Shown here one piece after another: positions 25,015-33,812 of a DNA stretch of 64,000 bases. The translations under genes were made by a program, and so were the position numbers. The stretch covers positions 1-64,000 of the forward strand of contig JAEZUY010000007.1 of the NCBI GenBank assembly GCA_023420895.1, read 5' to 3'. Source of the DNA: Bacillota bacterium (GTDB taxonomy: Bacteria > Bacillota > Clostridia > Tissierellales > Gottschalkiaceae). The notes under the pieces were generated by a model, which worked only from the letters and a program-made list of their open reading frames with translations, searched no databases and was not told where the DNA came from. Positions within the stretch are counted from its first letter, which is position 1; the number at the start of each line of letters is the position of its first letter.

Positions 25015-25704
25015 ATGAAAGCAATGGTTTTATTCAGCGGAGGAGTTGACAGCACTACATGTCTTGCTCTTGCCGTAGATCAGTACGGAAAAGAAAATGT
25101 TATTGCAATGTCTATATTCTATGGACAGAAACACGATAAAGAAATGAAAGCGGCGGAAGAAATAGCGGAATATTACGGAGTTGAACATCTGAAGCTCGAT
25201 TTATCGAAGATGTTTGAATTCTCAGACTGTTCTCTTCTGAGTCATTCAGACGAAAAAATTCCGCATGAATCTTATGCAGAACAGCTTGAAGGGGAAGAAA
25301 AGCCTGTGAGCACTTATGTTCCGTTCAGAAACGGACTGTTTCTTTCATCAGCTGCAAGCATTGCGCTTTCTAAAGACTGCGGAGTTATATATTACGGAGC
25401 ACATGCCGATGATTCAGCAGGGAGCGCATATCCCGACTGTTCAGAGCCGTTCTATAAATCAATGGCAGATGCGATTTATATAGGAAGCGGAAATCAGCTG
25501 AAACTCGAAGCCCCTTTCGTAAATGAAAACAAAGCAGGAATAGTAAAAAAAGGGATAGAGCTTGGAGTTCCTTATGAACTGACATGGTCATGCTATGAAG
25601 GCAAGGAAGAGCCTTGCGGAGAGTGCGGAACGTGTATAGACAGAGTGAAAGCATTTGAAGAAAACGGAATAGAAGATCCACTTATAAAGAAAATATATTT
25701 TTAA
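25015..25704 (+). CDS. queC: 7-cyano-7-deazaguanine synthase
   Basis: A 229-residue ATP-dependent enzyme. The PP-loop is LFSGGVDSTTC, with YYGAHADDSAGSAYPDC in the middle and the zinc-binding CYEGKEEPCGECGTC near the C terminus. It converts CDG to preQ0. ATG at 25015 lies one base after the queE stop, behind AGAGGTG. Confidence 0.95.
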   Translation: MKAMVLFSGGVDSTTCLALAVDQYGKENVIAMSIFYGQKHDKEMKAAEEIAEYYGVEHLKLDLSKMFEFSDCSLLSHSDEKIPHESYAEQLEGEEKPVSTYVPFRNGLFLSSAASIALSKDCGVIYYGAHADDSAGSAYPDCSEPFYKSMADAIYIGSGNQLKLEAPFVNENKAGIVKKGIELGVPYELTWSCYEGKEEPCGECGTCIDRVKAFEENGIEDPLIKKIYF

Positions 25705-25710
25705 GAATAA

Positions 25711-25751
25711 GGAAGGCGGTGAATCTGCAGAAACAGCAGAGATAATTTATG
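25711..25751 (+). promoter_or_regulatory. Shine-Dalgarno / hairpin / start arrangement of queF
   Basis: GGAAGG at 25711-25716 lies 32 bases before the queF ATG. Between them TCTGC (25724-25728) and GCAGA (25736-25740) can pair around a seven-base loop, leaving GATAATTT before ATG. A mini-frame of eight codons starting GTG at 25719 ends just before the ATG. Confidence 0.5.
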
Positions 25752-26243
25752 AGAGATGAAAAAGAGATAAGAGCAGAATTAGAACTTTTAGGAAATCAGA
25801 ATGTAAAATACAGAGATGATTATGCACCTGAAGTGCTTGAAACTTTTGAAAATAAACATCCGGACAATGATTATTTTGTAAAATTCAACTGTCCGGAGTT
25901 TACAAGCCTGTGTCCAATAACAGGACAGCCGGATTTTGCGACTATATATATTTCATATGTGCCGAGCGAAAGAATGGTTGAAAGCAAATCTTTAAAACTT
26001 TATCTTTTCAGTTTCAGAAATCACGGGGATTTTCATGAAGACTGTATGAATATAATAATGAAAGATTTAATTGAACTCATGGATCCGAAATATATAGAAG
26101 TGTGGGGTAAATTCACACCTAGAGGCGGAATATCGATAGATCCTTACTGCAACTACGGAAAGCCCGGCACTAAATGGGAAGAAGTGGCATGGAACAGACT
26201 TTCTAATCATGACCTTTATCCAGAAAAAATAGACAATAGATAA
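25749..26243 (+). CDS. queF: NADPH-dependent 7-cyano-7-deazaguanine reductase
   Basis: A 164-residue tunnelling-fold enzyme of the short QueF type. The catalytic cysteine lies in TSLCPITGQPDFATI, the QueF motif ESKSLKLYLFSFRNH follows, and the C-terminal GKFTPRGGISIDPYCNYG is typical. It reduces preQ0 to preQ1, the riboswitch ligand. It is the last gene of queDECF, with a hairpin between its Shine-Dalgarno and ATG. Confidence 0.95.
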   Translation: MRDEKEIRAELELLGNQNVKYRDDYAPEVLETFENKHPDNDYFVKFNCPEFTSLCPITGQPDFATIYISYVPSERMVESKSLKLYLFSFRNHGDFHEDCMNIIMKDLIELMDPKYIEVWGKFTPRGGISIDPYCNYGKPGTKWEEVAWNRLSNHDLYPEKIDNR

Positions 26244-26291
26244 TAAAAAAGAGCAATGTCCATATTTGAATTTATAGACATTGCTCTTTTA
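26244..26291. terminator. Terminator after queF, bidirectional
   Basis: AAAAGAGCAATGTC and GACATTGCTCTTTT with U-tracts on both sides. Confidence 0.85.
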
Positions 26292-26306
26292 TTATATTTA
26301 AAATAC

Positions 26307-27311
26307 TTACTGTCTTTCTCTTTTTTCTGTTTCTGAATCGGGAATTATTCCTGAAGGAGCTGGTATAGGGCTTGAGCTGTCAGTTTTTATACTGCTGTTA
26401 GGAGATGTATAGTCCGGAACTGCTTTTTCATTTCCCGATTCGTCTATATTTACATCTGACCAGAGACCCCATCCGTTTTCTTTTGCAGTTTCCTGGAATT
26501 CATCGAACCAGTCGTTATATTTGATATTAGGAGGATAAAATACTGAACGCGCATATCCGTTCTGAACTAATTGCGCATTGTACATCATCTCACTTACATC
26601 ATTTTTAGTGACGTTAGCCGATTTAGGCTGTTTCAGCCAAAGATAGAACAGATAGTTTCCTTCTGAATCTTTAGCAGTTGAATCAGTTTCGAGGAACACT
26701 TTTCTTCCTTTGAGAAGATTTCTGGCATAAGAAAGAGTAGTCTCTGCATGGAAATCACTTGCGTCGCCGTCCGGTGATATTTCAGGCGCAGCGATTCCTA
26801 AGAGTTTGACTGTTTCAAGTTCAATAGAATTTTCTCTCACTATTACAATAGTTTCAGCATCTATTATTCTGTCTACAGTTGCCGGAACGAAATAGGCATC
26901 GAGTTCAGGATTGCTTTTTTCCTCATCTTTGAGTTTTTCCTCATATTCTTCTTCTGATTCAAAAGGTCTTTTATTTATAGGCTTTTCCTCGCCTGTATCT
27001 TTATCTATAGTTTTCTTTTCAAAATAATTTGCAAAGTCTTTCATTCCGAAAAATGAAGAAAGCGCAAATATGAGAGAGGCTGCTGCAAGCGGTATAATTT
27101 TCTTTATATCGAAATTTCCCGTTACAAGCATCTTAATGAGATCGTATATATATAGAAGAACAGCAGGGAAGGACAGTCCCATAATTATAAGGGGTATGCT
27201 CGGATACCCGAGTATAAGTACGAGAACGTAGTAAACTGCCGCAAAAGTCATATTTATGAAATTGCCGGAACGGAAGCCCGGTATATAGCGAAAAATATTA
27301 CCAATTTTCAT
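26307..27311 (-). CDS. Membrane protein with degenerate thermonuclease (SNase-like) domain
   Basis: A 334-residue protein: three hydrophobic helices in the first 90 residues, then an SNase-like OB-fold domain (about 140-290), then a proline/serine-rich tail. The fold pattern is recognisable (DRIIDAET, VKLLGIAAPE, LETDS, YLFYLWL, GYARSVF), but catalytic positions differ from active nucleases: the metal Asp of DGDT is Glu (DAET), the first Arg is Lys, and the second Arg is Asn (EGNYLFY). Only the Glu in APE remains. It is probably a binding or structural relative. The intact paralogue lies at 54231-55169. Confidence 0.75.
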   Translation of the reverse strand: MKIGNIFRYIPGFRSGNFINMTFAAVYYVLVLILGYPSIPLIIMGLSFPAVLLYIYDLIKMLVTGNFDIKKIIPLAAASLIFALSSFFGMKDFANYFEKKTIDKDTGEEKPINKRPFESEEEYEEKLKDEEKSNPELDAYFVPATVDRIIDAETIVIVRENSIELETVKLLGIAAPEISPDGDASDFHAETTLSYARNLLKGRKVFLETDSTAKDSEGNYLFYLWLKQPKSANVTKNDVSEMMYNAQLVQNGYARSVFYPPNIKYNDWFDEFQETAKENGWGLWSDVNIDESGNEKAVPDYTSPNSSIKTDSSSPIPAPSGIIPDSETEKRERQ

Positions 27312-27416
27312 AACAAATTCTCCTTTAAAAATATCTTAATTTAAGTATATATTATTATTTTGCAAGTTTCAATCGAATTTAAGAGGGGAGAGCTAAAGGA
27401 AAATTGAAATGTATGT

Positions 27417-27449
27417 AAAAAAAGCGGCATCTGAATGATGCCGCTTTTT
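27417..27449. terminator. Terminator of the pst-phoU operon
   Basis: AAAAGCGGCATC, TGAAT loop, GATGCCGCTTTTT immediately beyond the phoU stop on the minus strand. Confidence 0.86.
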
Positions 27450-27455
27450 ATTTGG

Positions 27456-28115
27456 TTATTTATTTTCTTCTCTGAATAGTTCGCCTGTAATAGTGTAGAT
27501 AACTGCTTCTGCAATGTTTTCAGCATGATCTCCAATTCTTTCAAGATATTTAGCTATCAGAAGATAGTCAAGAGTTATCTCAGGACCTGCTTTGTCTTCT
27601 TTGATTTCCTGTATAAGTTTCTTTTTAACATCGTAGAAACACTGGTCAACTATATCGTCACTCTTCTTAATCTTATCAACATAAGAAAGATCGTACTGTG
27701 TGAACGATTTTATACTCTCATTTACCATTTCAGATGCCACAGATGCCATCTGAACAAGTTCAGGAAGAGGCTTCTGTTCACATTTTTCAGAAAGATTAAG
27801 AGTTATTTCAGCAATATTTGCCGCCTGATCTCCGATTCTCTCAAGGTCCGTTATCATCTTAAGAGCAGAAGAGATAAGTCTTAAATCTTTTGCAACCGGC
27901 TGCTGTCTTAATATAAGTCTCATAGCTATTTCTTCTATGCTTTCTTCAAGTTCGTTTACATCGTCATCATTTTTTCTTATGAAGTCAGCAGTATCCATGT
28001 CTCTGTTAAGGAAAGCCTGAATTGAATCATGAAGTCTTTCATTAACGAGTCTTCCCATTTCTGTAAGCTGCTCATTAAGAGTTTCAAGCTGTTCATCAAA
28101 TTTATTTCTTGCCAT
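27456..28115 (-). CDS. phoU: Phosphate transport regulator PhoU
   Basis: A 219-residue all-helical protein with the two PhoU repeats, each with an ER-GD motif: DLERIGDQAANIAE in the first and YLERIGDHAENIAEAV in the second. It restrains the Pst transporter and the PhoR-type kinase when phosphate is plentiful. Last gene of pstSCAB-phoU, 18 bases after pstB. Confidence 0.96.
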   Translation of the reverse strand: MARNKFDEQLETLNEQLTEMGRLVNERLHDSIQAFLNRDMDTADFIRKNDDDVNELEESIEEIAMRLILRQQPVAKDLRLISSALKMITDLERIGDQAANIAEITLNLSEKCEQKPLPELVQMASVASEMVNESIKSFTQYDLSYVDKIKKSDDIVDQCFYDVKKKLIQEIKEDKAGPEITLDYLLIAKYLERIGDHAENIAEAVIYTITGELFREENK

Positions 28116-28133
28116 ATTTTTATATCCTCCCTT

Positions 28134-28892
28134 TTAACCGAATCTTCCAGTTATATATTCTTCTGTTCTCTTATCGCTAGGAGTAGAGAATAGAGTTTCT
28201 GTATCGTCAAATTCTATAAGTTCTCCTAGAAGGAAGAAACCAGTTTTATCAGATACCCTTACAGCCTGCTGCATATTGTGAGTTACCATAACTATAGTGT
28301 AATCTTTTTTCAGTTCAGTTACAAGGTCTTCTATTTTTGCTGTACTTATAGGGTCAAGAGCTGATGTGGGCTCATCTAGAAGGATAACTTCAGGGCTTAC
28401 AGCAAGAGCTCTGGCTATGCATATTCTCTGCTGCTGTCCTCCTGACAGAGCTATAGCAGATTTTTTAAGAGTGTCTTTTACCTCATCCCATATAGCCGCC
28501 TGCTTTAAGCTTCTTTCAACTATCTCATCAAGCTCGCTTTTATTTTTTATTCCGTGAGTTCTCGGTCCGTAAGCTATATTGTCATATATGCTCATAGGGA
28601 ATGGATTCGGTTTCTGGAAAACCATTCCAACATCTTTTCTCAGGTCATAAACGTCTATGTCTTCGAATATATCTTTTCCGTCTAGAAGCATTTCTCCTTC
28701 ATGACGGAAACCTTCTACAAGGTCGTTCATTCTGTTTATACTCTTAAGAAGAGTTGACTTTCCGCATCCGGAAGGTCCGATGAAAGCAGTAACCTTGTTT
28801 TTAGGAATGTTCATATTTATATTTTTTATGGCTTTAAAATCGCCATAGTATGAACTGAAATCTTTTATTTCGATAATTATATTATTATTCAT
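28134..28892 (-). CDS. pstB: Phosphate ABC transporter ATPase
   Basis: A 252-residue ABC ATPase. Walker A GPSGCGKST, Q-loop MVFQKPNPFPMSIYDN (characteristic of PstB), signature LSGGQQQR, Walker B VILLDEPTSALD and the H-loop histidine in VMVTHNMQQA. It powers high-affinity phosphate import with PstA and PstC. The start overlaps pstA by eight bases, behind AAGGAAGGAG. Confidence 0.97.
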   Translation of the reverse strand: MNNNIIIEIKDFSSYYGDFKAIKNINMNIPKNKVTAFIGPSGCGKSTLLKSINRMNDLVEGFRHEGEMLLDGKDIFEDIDVYDLRKDVGMVFQKPNPFPMSIYDNIAYGPRTHGIKNKSELDEIVERSLKQAAIWDEVKDTLKKSAIALSGGQQQRICIARALAVSPEVILLDEPTSALDPISTAKIEDLVTELKKDYTIVMVTHNMQQAVRVSDKTGFFLLGELIEFDDTETLFSTPSDKRTEEYITGRFG

Positions 28893-29721
28893 TTACTCCT
28901 TCCTTTCCGAGTTTATCTGCAAGTTTCTTAGATATGAAGTTTATTATAAGAATTACACCAAGCAGAACAACTCCAGAAGCATAAGCTTCATTTATATTGA
29001 GTCCTTCACCTGAAAGCACGTACATGTGAAGGGCAAGAGTTCTACCTGAAGCGTTAGCTCTTAAAAGATTTTCCGGGATATTTGCAACTGTACCCGAAGT
29101 ATATATAAGAGCCGCCGTTTCACCTATTATTCTTCCTACTGCAAGTATTACTCCTGAAAGTATACCAGGCATTGCTGAAGGAAGTATTATTCTGAATATA
29201 GTTCTAACTTTTCCTGCTCCAAGTCCGTAGCTTCCTTCTCTAAGAGACTGGGGAACAGACATTAGAGCTTCTTCTGTACTTCTCATTATAAGGGGGAGAA
29301 CCATTATGGCTGCAGTCATTGCTCCGGCCATCATCGAGTAGCTCCATCCCAGGAATGTTACGAAGAAAAGCATCCCGAACAGACCGTAAACGATCGAAGG
29401 AATACCTGTAAGCGTGTCAGCAGTTATTCTCACAAGTTCAACCAGTTTGCTTCCAGGTTTTGCATATTCTGTAAGATAAACTGCTGCCGATATCCCGATA
29501 GGGATAGCTATTACTAGCGAAAGTCCGACTATTATAAGAGTGTTTATAATAGAAGGCATCATTGATACGTTTTCTACTGTATATTCCCATTCAAAAAGCG
29601 AAGGCTTAAGATAAGGAATACCTTTTATCAGTATATAGAATATTATGAAAAGCAGAGATAGAAATGTAATTATGGATGCACCATATACAAAAAATCTCGC
29701 TATCTTGTCTTTAGTTTTCAT
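28885..29721 (-). CDS. pstA: Phosphate ABC transporter permease PstA
   Basis: A 278-residue permease with six helices; the EAA loop that docks PstB is seen in REGSYGLGAGKVRTIFRIIL. Overlaps pstC by one base (TAATG) and pstB by eight, showing translational coupling. Confidence 0.95.
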   Translation of the reverse strand: MKTKDKIARFFVYGASIITFLSLLFIIFYILIKGIPYLKPSLFEWEYTVENVSMMPSIINTLIIVGLSLVIAIPIGISAAVYLTEYAKPGSKLVELVRITADTLTGIPSIVYGLFGMLFFVTFLGWSYSMMAGAMTAAIMVLPLIMRSTEEALMSVPQSLREGSYGLGAGKVRTIFRIILPSAMPGILSGVILAVGRIIGETAALIYTSGTVANIPENLLRANASGRTLALHMYVLSGEGLNINEAYASGVVLLGVILIINFISKKLADKLGKEGVNE

Positions 29722-30599
29722 TAGTGTGCGGACCTCCTTTTAAAGATTAAAAAGGAGATATTTATTATAAGTATGAATATGAACAGCACAGCACCAGTTG
29801 CTATAAGCGCATCTCTGTGAAGATCTGCCGCATAAGACATCTCTGTAACTATATTCATAGTCATCGTTCTTACTCCTTTGAAAAGTCCTCTCGGCATTCT
29901 CGACTGGTTACCTGCGATAAGGATTACCGCCATTGTTTCTCCTATTGCTCTACCGATACCCAGTATTATAGAAGAAAAGATACCAGACTTGGCAGCCGGC
30001 ACGACTACTGTCATTACTGATCTTTCATGTGAAGCTCCAAGTGCACATGCACCTTCATAATAAGATCTCGGCACTGCTCTTATTGAAGTTTCTGAAAGAG
30101 TTATTATCGTCGGAAGTATCATGATTCCCAGAAGAACCATTGCAGTGAACATAGTCATACCGCTTCCTCCGAAGAAATATTTAACTATAGGCACTATTAC
30201 AACTAGTGCGAAAAATCCGTAAATTATAGAAGGGATTCCGGCCATCAAATTAAGAGCTGGCTTTAAGAATCTGTACATCTTAGGCGGGCAGAACTTTGCC
30301 ATGAATATAGCTGTCAGAATCCCAATAGGAACACCGATTACTGCAGCTCCTATTGTTACATAAACACTTCCTAGAATCATCGGAAGTATTCCATACGATG
30401 GAGGAATGTCCATCGGTTTCCATTTTGTTCCAAATATAAATTCAGTGAATCCGATTTTTGATATTGTCGGAATGAAGTTGGAGAACATAAAGTAACATAT
30501 TGTTATAAGTGCAATAATAGAAAAACAGGTCGCAATGAAAAACACTGCGAACGCTGTTTTTTCTTTAAGATAGAATATTTTTCTTTCTTTACTTATCAT
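29721..30599 (-). CDS. pstC: Phosphate ABC transporter permease PstC
   Basis: A 292-residue permease with six helices and the EAA-type loop SYYEGACALGASHERSVM. FGTKWKPMD in the first outer loop is typical of PstC. Its ATG overlaps the pstS stop (ATGA). Confidence 0.95.
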   Translation of the reverse strand: MISKERKIFYLKEKTAFAVFFIATCFSIIALITICYFMFSNFIPTISKIGFTEFIFGTKWKPMDIPPSYGILPMILGSVYVTIGAAVIGVPIGILTAIFMAKFCPPKMYRFLKPALNLMAGIPSIIYGFFALVVIVPIVKYFFGGSGMTMFTAMVLLGIMILPTIITLSETSIRAVPRSYYEGACALGASHERSVMTVVVPAAKSGIFSSIILGIGRAIGETMAVILIAGNQSRMPRGLFKGVRTMTMNIVTEMSYAADLHRDALIATGAVLFIFILIINISFLIFKRRSAH

Positions 30600-31501
30600 T
30601 TTACTTCTTCCCAGTCAAGTATTTCACCTGTGTATATTCCTTTAAGGCTGTCCATAGTCATATCATCTATTCCGTTGTTCTTGTTAACTATTACAGCTAT
30701 ACCGTCAAGTGCTATAGCTTCTCCTTTAACTTCTGCAAGTTCACTGTCTTTTAATTCTCTTGAAGCCATTCCTATTTCAGATATTCCGTCTACAACTGCT
30801 TTGATTCCTGCAGATGAGTCAGACTGCTGAACTGCTATCTGAAGATTAGGATTTATAGCGCTGTAAGCTTCAGCAAGTTTTTCCATAACTGGTGTAACTG
30901 ATGAAGATCCTGCTATTGTAAGACTTCCAGATACGTCTGAAGGTTCATATGCAGGAGCATCGTCAACTACTGCTATATAGTCTTCTGAAACTATTTCCTG
31001 TCCTTCTTTGCTGAGTATGAATTTTATGAAATCCTGTCCGCCTTCTGAAAGCTCTCCTTCTTTGTAAGCTATATTGAACGGTCTTGAAATTTTGTAGTCA
31101 CCAGCTTTTATGCTTTCTGAAGATGCTTCTGCACCGTCAATTTTAAGCGCTTTCACTGTGTCATTAAGTGATCCTAGAGATATATAGCCTATTGAGTTTT
31201 CATCTCCTGATACTGAAGTCATAACACCGTCAGTTTTATTCTGAACTATTGCCTCTTCAGTAGTATTGTCCTGATCATTTTCTTCTACCCCTGTAAGTTC
31301 TACGAAAGCTCCTCTAGTTCCTGAGCCCTGCTCACGAGTTATAACGATTATTTCTCCAGATGCTGCAGATGAATCTCCTGCACCTGATTCACCGTTTCCT
31401 GAATCCGTATCAGAACCGTTGTCTCCTCCGCATCCTGCAAGCAGCGATGCACATAGTGTCAAACCTAAACCTAACTTTAAAAATCTTTTCATTTTAGCCA
31501 T
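30596..31501 (-). CDS. pstS: Phosphate-binding lipoprotein PstS, circularly permuted
   Basis: A 301-residue lipoprotein with lipobox LLAGC (Cys24) and a Gly/Ser/Asp-rich linker. The order of the binding-protein halves is reversed. Residues about 50-180 hold what is normally the C-terminal half (TREQGSGTR 55-63, GYISLGSL 105-112, FILSKEGQEIV), and residues 190-301 hold what is normally the N-terminal half (LTIAGSSSVTPVMEKL 194-209, SDSSAGIKAV, GMASREL, ALDGIAVIV), ending at IYTGEILDW where ordinary PstS continues into the GSGTR half. The phosphate-binding Ser and Arg motifs are all kept, so it should bind phosphate. ATG at 31501 is used. A PhoP-type box precedes it. Confidence 0.93.
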   Translation of the reverse strand: MAKMKRFLKLGLGLTLCASLLAGCGGDNGSDTDSGNGESGAGDSSAASGEIIVITREQGSGTRGAFVELTGVEENDQDNTTEEAIVQNKTDGVMTSVSGDENSIGYISLGSLNDTVKALKIDGAEASSESIKAGDYKISRPFNIAYKEGELSEGGQDFIKFILSKEGQEIVSEDYIAVVDDAPAYEPSDVSGSLTIAGSSSVTPVMEKLAEAYSAINPNLQIAVQQSDSSAGIKAVVDGISEIGMASRELKDSELAEVKGEAIALDGIAVIVNKNNGIDDMTMDSLKGIYTGEILDWEEVK

Positions 31502-31525
31502 CAACCTTCCTTTCTTGATATATCA

Positions 31526-31590
31526 ATTGTATTATTAAAGATTTAAGACGATGTAATGTTAAGATGAAGTCTCTGTAAAGTAAATGTAAA
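31526..31590 (-). promoter_or_regulatory. PhoP-type operator and promoter of pst
   Basis: On the minus strand four hexamers TTTACA, TTTACA, TTCATC and ATTACA begin at exact 11-base steps (plus-strand 31585-31590, 31574-31579, 31563-31568, 31552-31557). This is the direct-repeat geometry of Bacillus PhoP boxes. TACAAT (31526-31531) can act as the -10, placing the last repeat over the -35. Phosphate-starvation control of pst is the natural reading. Confidence 0.75.
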
Positions 31591-31666
31591 ATTTATATTA
31601 AGTTTAGGAATTGAAAGCCAAATCGTGGTAATATAGTATATATAGACGTATTTAGGAGGGAAATTT

Positions 31667-32200
31667 TTGAGTTCAGTTCAGAGAATAGATTCTGAAATTC
31701 TTATGTATATTCAGGAAAATTTCAGAAATCCTTTTTTTGACTCTCTGTTTGAGACAATTACATATCTGGGCAGCGGAGGTCTGATATGGATTATACTTTT
31801 AATGTCTTTTCTATTTGTAAAAAGATTCAGAATAACCTCGTTTCAGATGGCAGGAGCGCTTATAATAAGTTCTGTTTCAGGAATTCTCTTTTTGAAAAAT
31901 ATAATAGAAAGACCTAGGCCATTTTATACTGTCGTTGGCCTGAAACCGCTGATAACTCCATCAGGATATTCGTTTCCGTCAGGTCACACTGCAAGTTCGT
32001 TTGCAGCTGCATTTATAATATTTATGAATCTCCCGAGAAAGTACGGTATAGCGGCTCTTATTTTAGCAGTTTTTATATCTTTCTCTAGAATATATTTGGG
32101 GGTTCATTATCCGACAGACGTATTTGCAGGTTTTATTCTTGGAGCAGTATCGGCTCAGATTTCAAAAGTAATTTGGAAAAAAACGGTAGAGGGAAATTAG
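31667..32200 (+). CDS. PAP2-family membrane phosphatase
   Basis: A 177-residue protein with about five helices and all three phosphatase motifs: KNIIERPRP, PSGH (in GYSFPSGHTASSF) and SRIYLGVHYPTD. Family members dephosphorylate undecaprenyl pyrophosphate, phosphatidylglycerol phosphate or similar lipids outside the membrane. TTG start behind AGGAGGG. It is divergent from pst and shares the regulatory region, so it may also respond to phosphate. Confidence 0.9.
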   Translation: MSSVQRIDSEILMYIQENFRNPFFDSLFETITYLGSGGLIWIILLMSFLFVKRFRITSFQMAGALIISSVSGILFLKNIIERPRPFYTVVGLKPLITPSGYSFPSGHTASSFAAAFIIFMNLPRKYGIAALILAVFISFSRIYLGVHYPTDVFAGFILGAVSAQISKVIWKKTVEGN

Positions 32201-32364
32201 TGCTCATATAAAATTGAGAATATATGCATATTTTTAATTTCAAGAGTACAAAAATAACAGAAGAAAATAGATTTTATATAGCTTAATGTGGTATATTTGA
32301 TGATAGGCAGAATAATAGTCGACAACTAGATCTTTAAATTAATTTTTAGGGAAAGGATATCAAA

Positions 32365-32832
32365 ATGAAAAATGTATTTTTTTATGATACAAAATATGGT
32401 CGAATAGCTGTATCAGATAACGGATCTGAAATAACTGATATATGTTTTGAAAATGATATGGATGCATCAGGAATGAGACTCTGGGAAACAGAACTCATCA
32501 GAAATGCAGGAAAAAGAATAAATGAGTATCTGGAAGGCAGAAGAAGAAAATTCGATCTTCCAGTAGAGCCGGAAGGAACAGATTTTCAAAAGGCAGTTTG
32601 GAAAGAAACTATGAAAATACCTTATGGCGAGACTGCAACTTATAAAGAAATAGCAGAAAGGATAGGAAGGCCCAATTCATACAGGGCAGTAGGAGGTGCT
32701 GTTGGGAAAAATCCTATTCTCATACTGATTCCTTGTCATAGAATCATATCGTCTGACGGAAGCACGGGAAACTATATAGGCGGTGAGAAAATGAAAGAGG
32801 AACTCATAGAAATGGAAAGGATGAGAGTGTGA
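32365..32832 (+). CDS. ogt: Methylated-DNA-[protein]-cysteine S-methyltransferase
   Basis: A 155-residue suicide DNA-repair protein. The acceptor cysteine lies in LIPCHRIISSDGS, the arginine-finger region in PNSYRAVGGAVGKNP, and the helix-turn-helix in GETATYKEIAERIG. It removes alkyl groups from O6-alkylguanine. Its stop overlaps the next start (GTGA). The 164 bases before it hold no clear motif. Confidence 0.95.
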   Translation: MKNVFFYDTKYGRIAVSDNGSEITDICFENDMDASGMRLWETELIRNAGKRINEYLEGRRRKFDLPVEPEGTDFQKAVWKETMKIPYGETATYKEIAERIGRPNSYRAVGGAVGKNPILILIPCHRIISSDGSTGNYIGGEKMKEELIEMERMRV

Positions 32833-33737
32833 AAAAGAAGCTGATATTCATATTCTTAGCAGTAATTATTGCCGTAGCTGGATATCTTGCATTCAACGTA
32901 TATAAATATAAAGAATTTAAAACACTTTCAGATAAGTATATAGTAAACGGAGAATTTGAAAAAGCTGAAAAAGCGCTTAAAGAAGCTGTTAAATATGATT
33001 TTATGGGCAGCAATAAAGATAATATAACTATAAGAGCATTGGGCAATTTTCAGGAGGCCAGAATTTACTTTGATCAGAAAAGATATTCGGAGGCAAATGA
33101 GACTGTCAGCAAGATAGATGAAAAAAAGCTCAATAATTTGAAATTGGCATCTGACACGATAAACTTGAAAAAGCAGATTTCAGACAAGCTTTACACTGCT
33201 CAGACTTTTGAGCAGATAGCAGGAGAGATTCAAGGTCTGATAGATGCTGAAGATTTCAAAGGCGCTAATAATAAATACTCTCAATTCTCCAATCTAAAGC
33301 TTGATGAAGAACAGATAGCTAGAAGAAATGAAATAAAAGCAGTTATAGATGAGGGAATAAGGAGAAAAGAAGAAGAGGCCAGACAGATTGCTGAAGAAGA
33401 ACGCAGGCAGCAGGAGGAAGCTCAGAAAGCTGAGAATAAGAAGAAAGAAGAGCAGGCTCTTCAGGAACTTCAGGCTAAAGAGAAGGAAGCTGAGCAGAAA
33501 AGCCAGTCTCAGAATAAAAAACTCAGCAGAGAAGAAACTCGAAAGATATTCCTTGAAAAATCTCAGTTCGATACTACAAGATATAAAGTAGTTGTGAGTT
33601 CGAATGAAGATATAACATTTAATGGTGACACTTGCTATCTTATCCGAGTTACGGACAGTAAGGACAGCAGTTTTAAAAAAGAATATTACATTAATTCCAG
33701 AACAGGAGACTTTACGAGAGCGGGAAATTTGAGATAA
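32829..33737 (+). CDS. Unknown membrane-anchored protein with helical repeats and coiled coil
   Basis: A 302-residue protein: an N-terminal helix (about 4-22) that anchors or exports it, a TPR-like helical stretch (about 30-170; GEFEKAEKALKEAVKYD), a highly charged Glu/Lys/Gln coiled coil (about 175-235), and a C-terminal segment of about 70 residues (SREETRKIF, then VVVSSNEDITFNGDTCYLI and KEYYINSRTGDF) that looks like a small beta domain. It overlaps ogt by four bases. I do not recognise a function. Confidence 0.75.
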   Translation: MKKKLIFIFLAVIIAVAGYLAFNVYKYKEFKTLSDKYIVNGEFEKAEKALKEAVKYDFMGSNKDNITIRALGNFQEARIYFDQKRYSEANETVSKIDEKKLNNLKLASDTINLKKQISDKLYTAQTFEQIAGEIQGLIDAEDFKGANNKYSQFSNLKLDEEQIARRNEIKAVIDEGIRRKEEEARQIAEEERRQQEEAQKAENKKKEEQALQELQAKEKEAEQKSQSQNKKLSREETRKIFLEKSQFDTTRYKVVVSSNEDITFNGDTCYLIRVTDSKDSSFKKEYYINSRTGDFTRAGNLR

Positions 33738-33812
33738 TTTTCCGCTTCTTTGATTTTTATTTCAAAAATTGGGTATCTATAGGAACAAGAAAATATATTA
33801 AGGAGGGATATC

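Noticed and set aside
29817..30060. Plus-strand open frames inside pstC
   Set aside because: Antisense shadows of a conserved transporter gene without ribosome binding sites.
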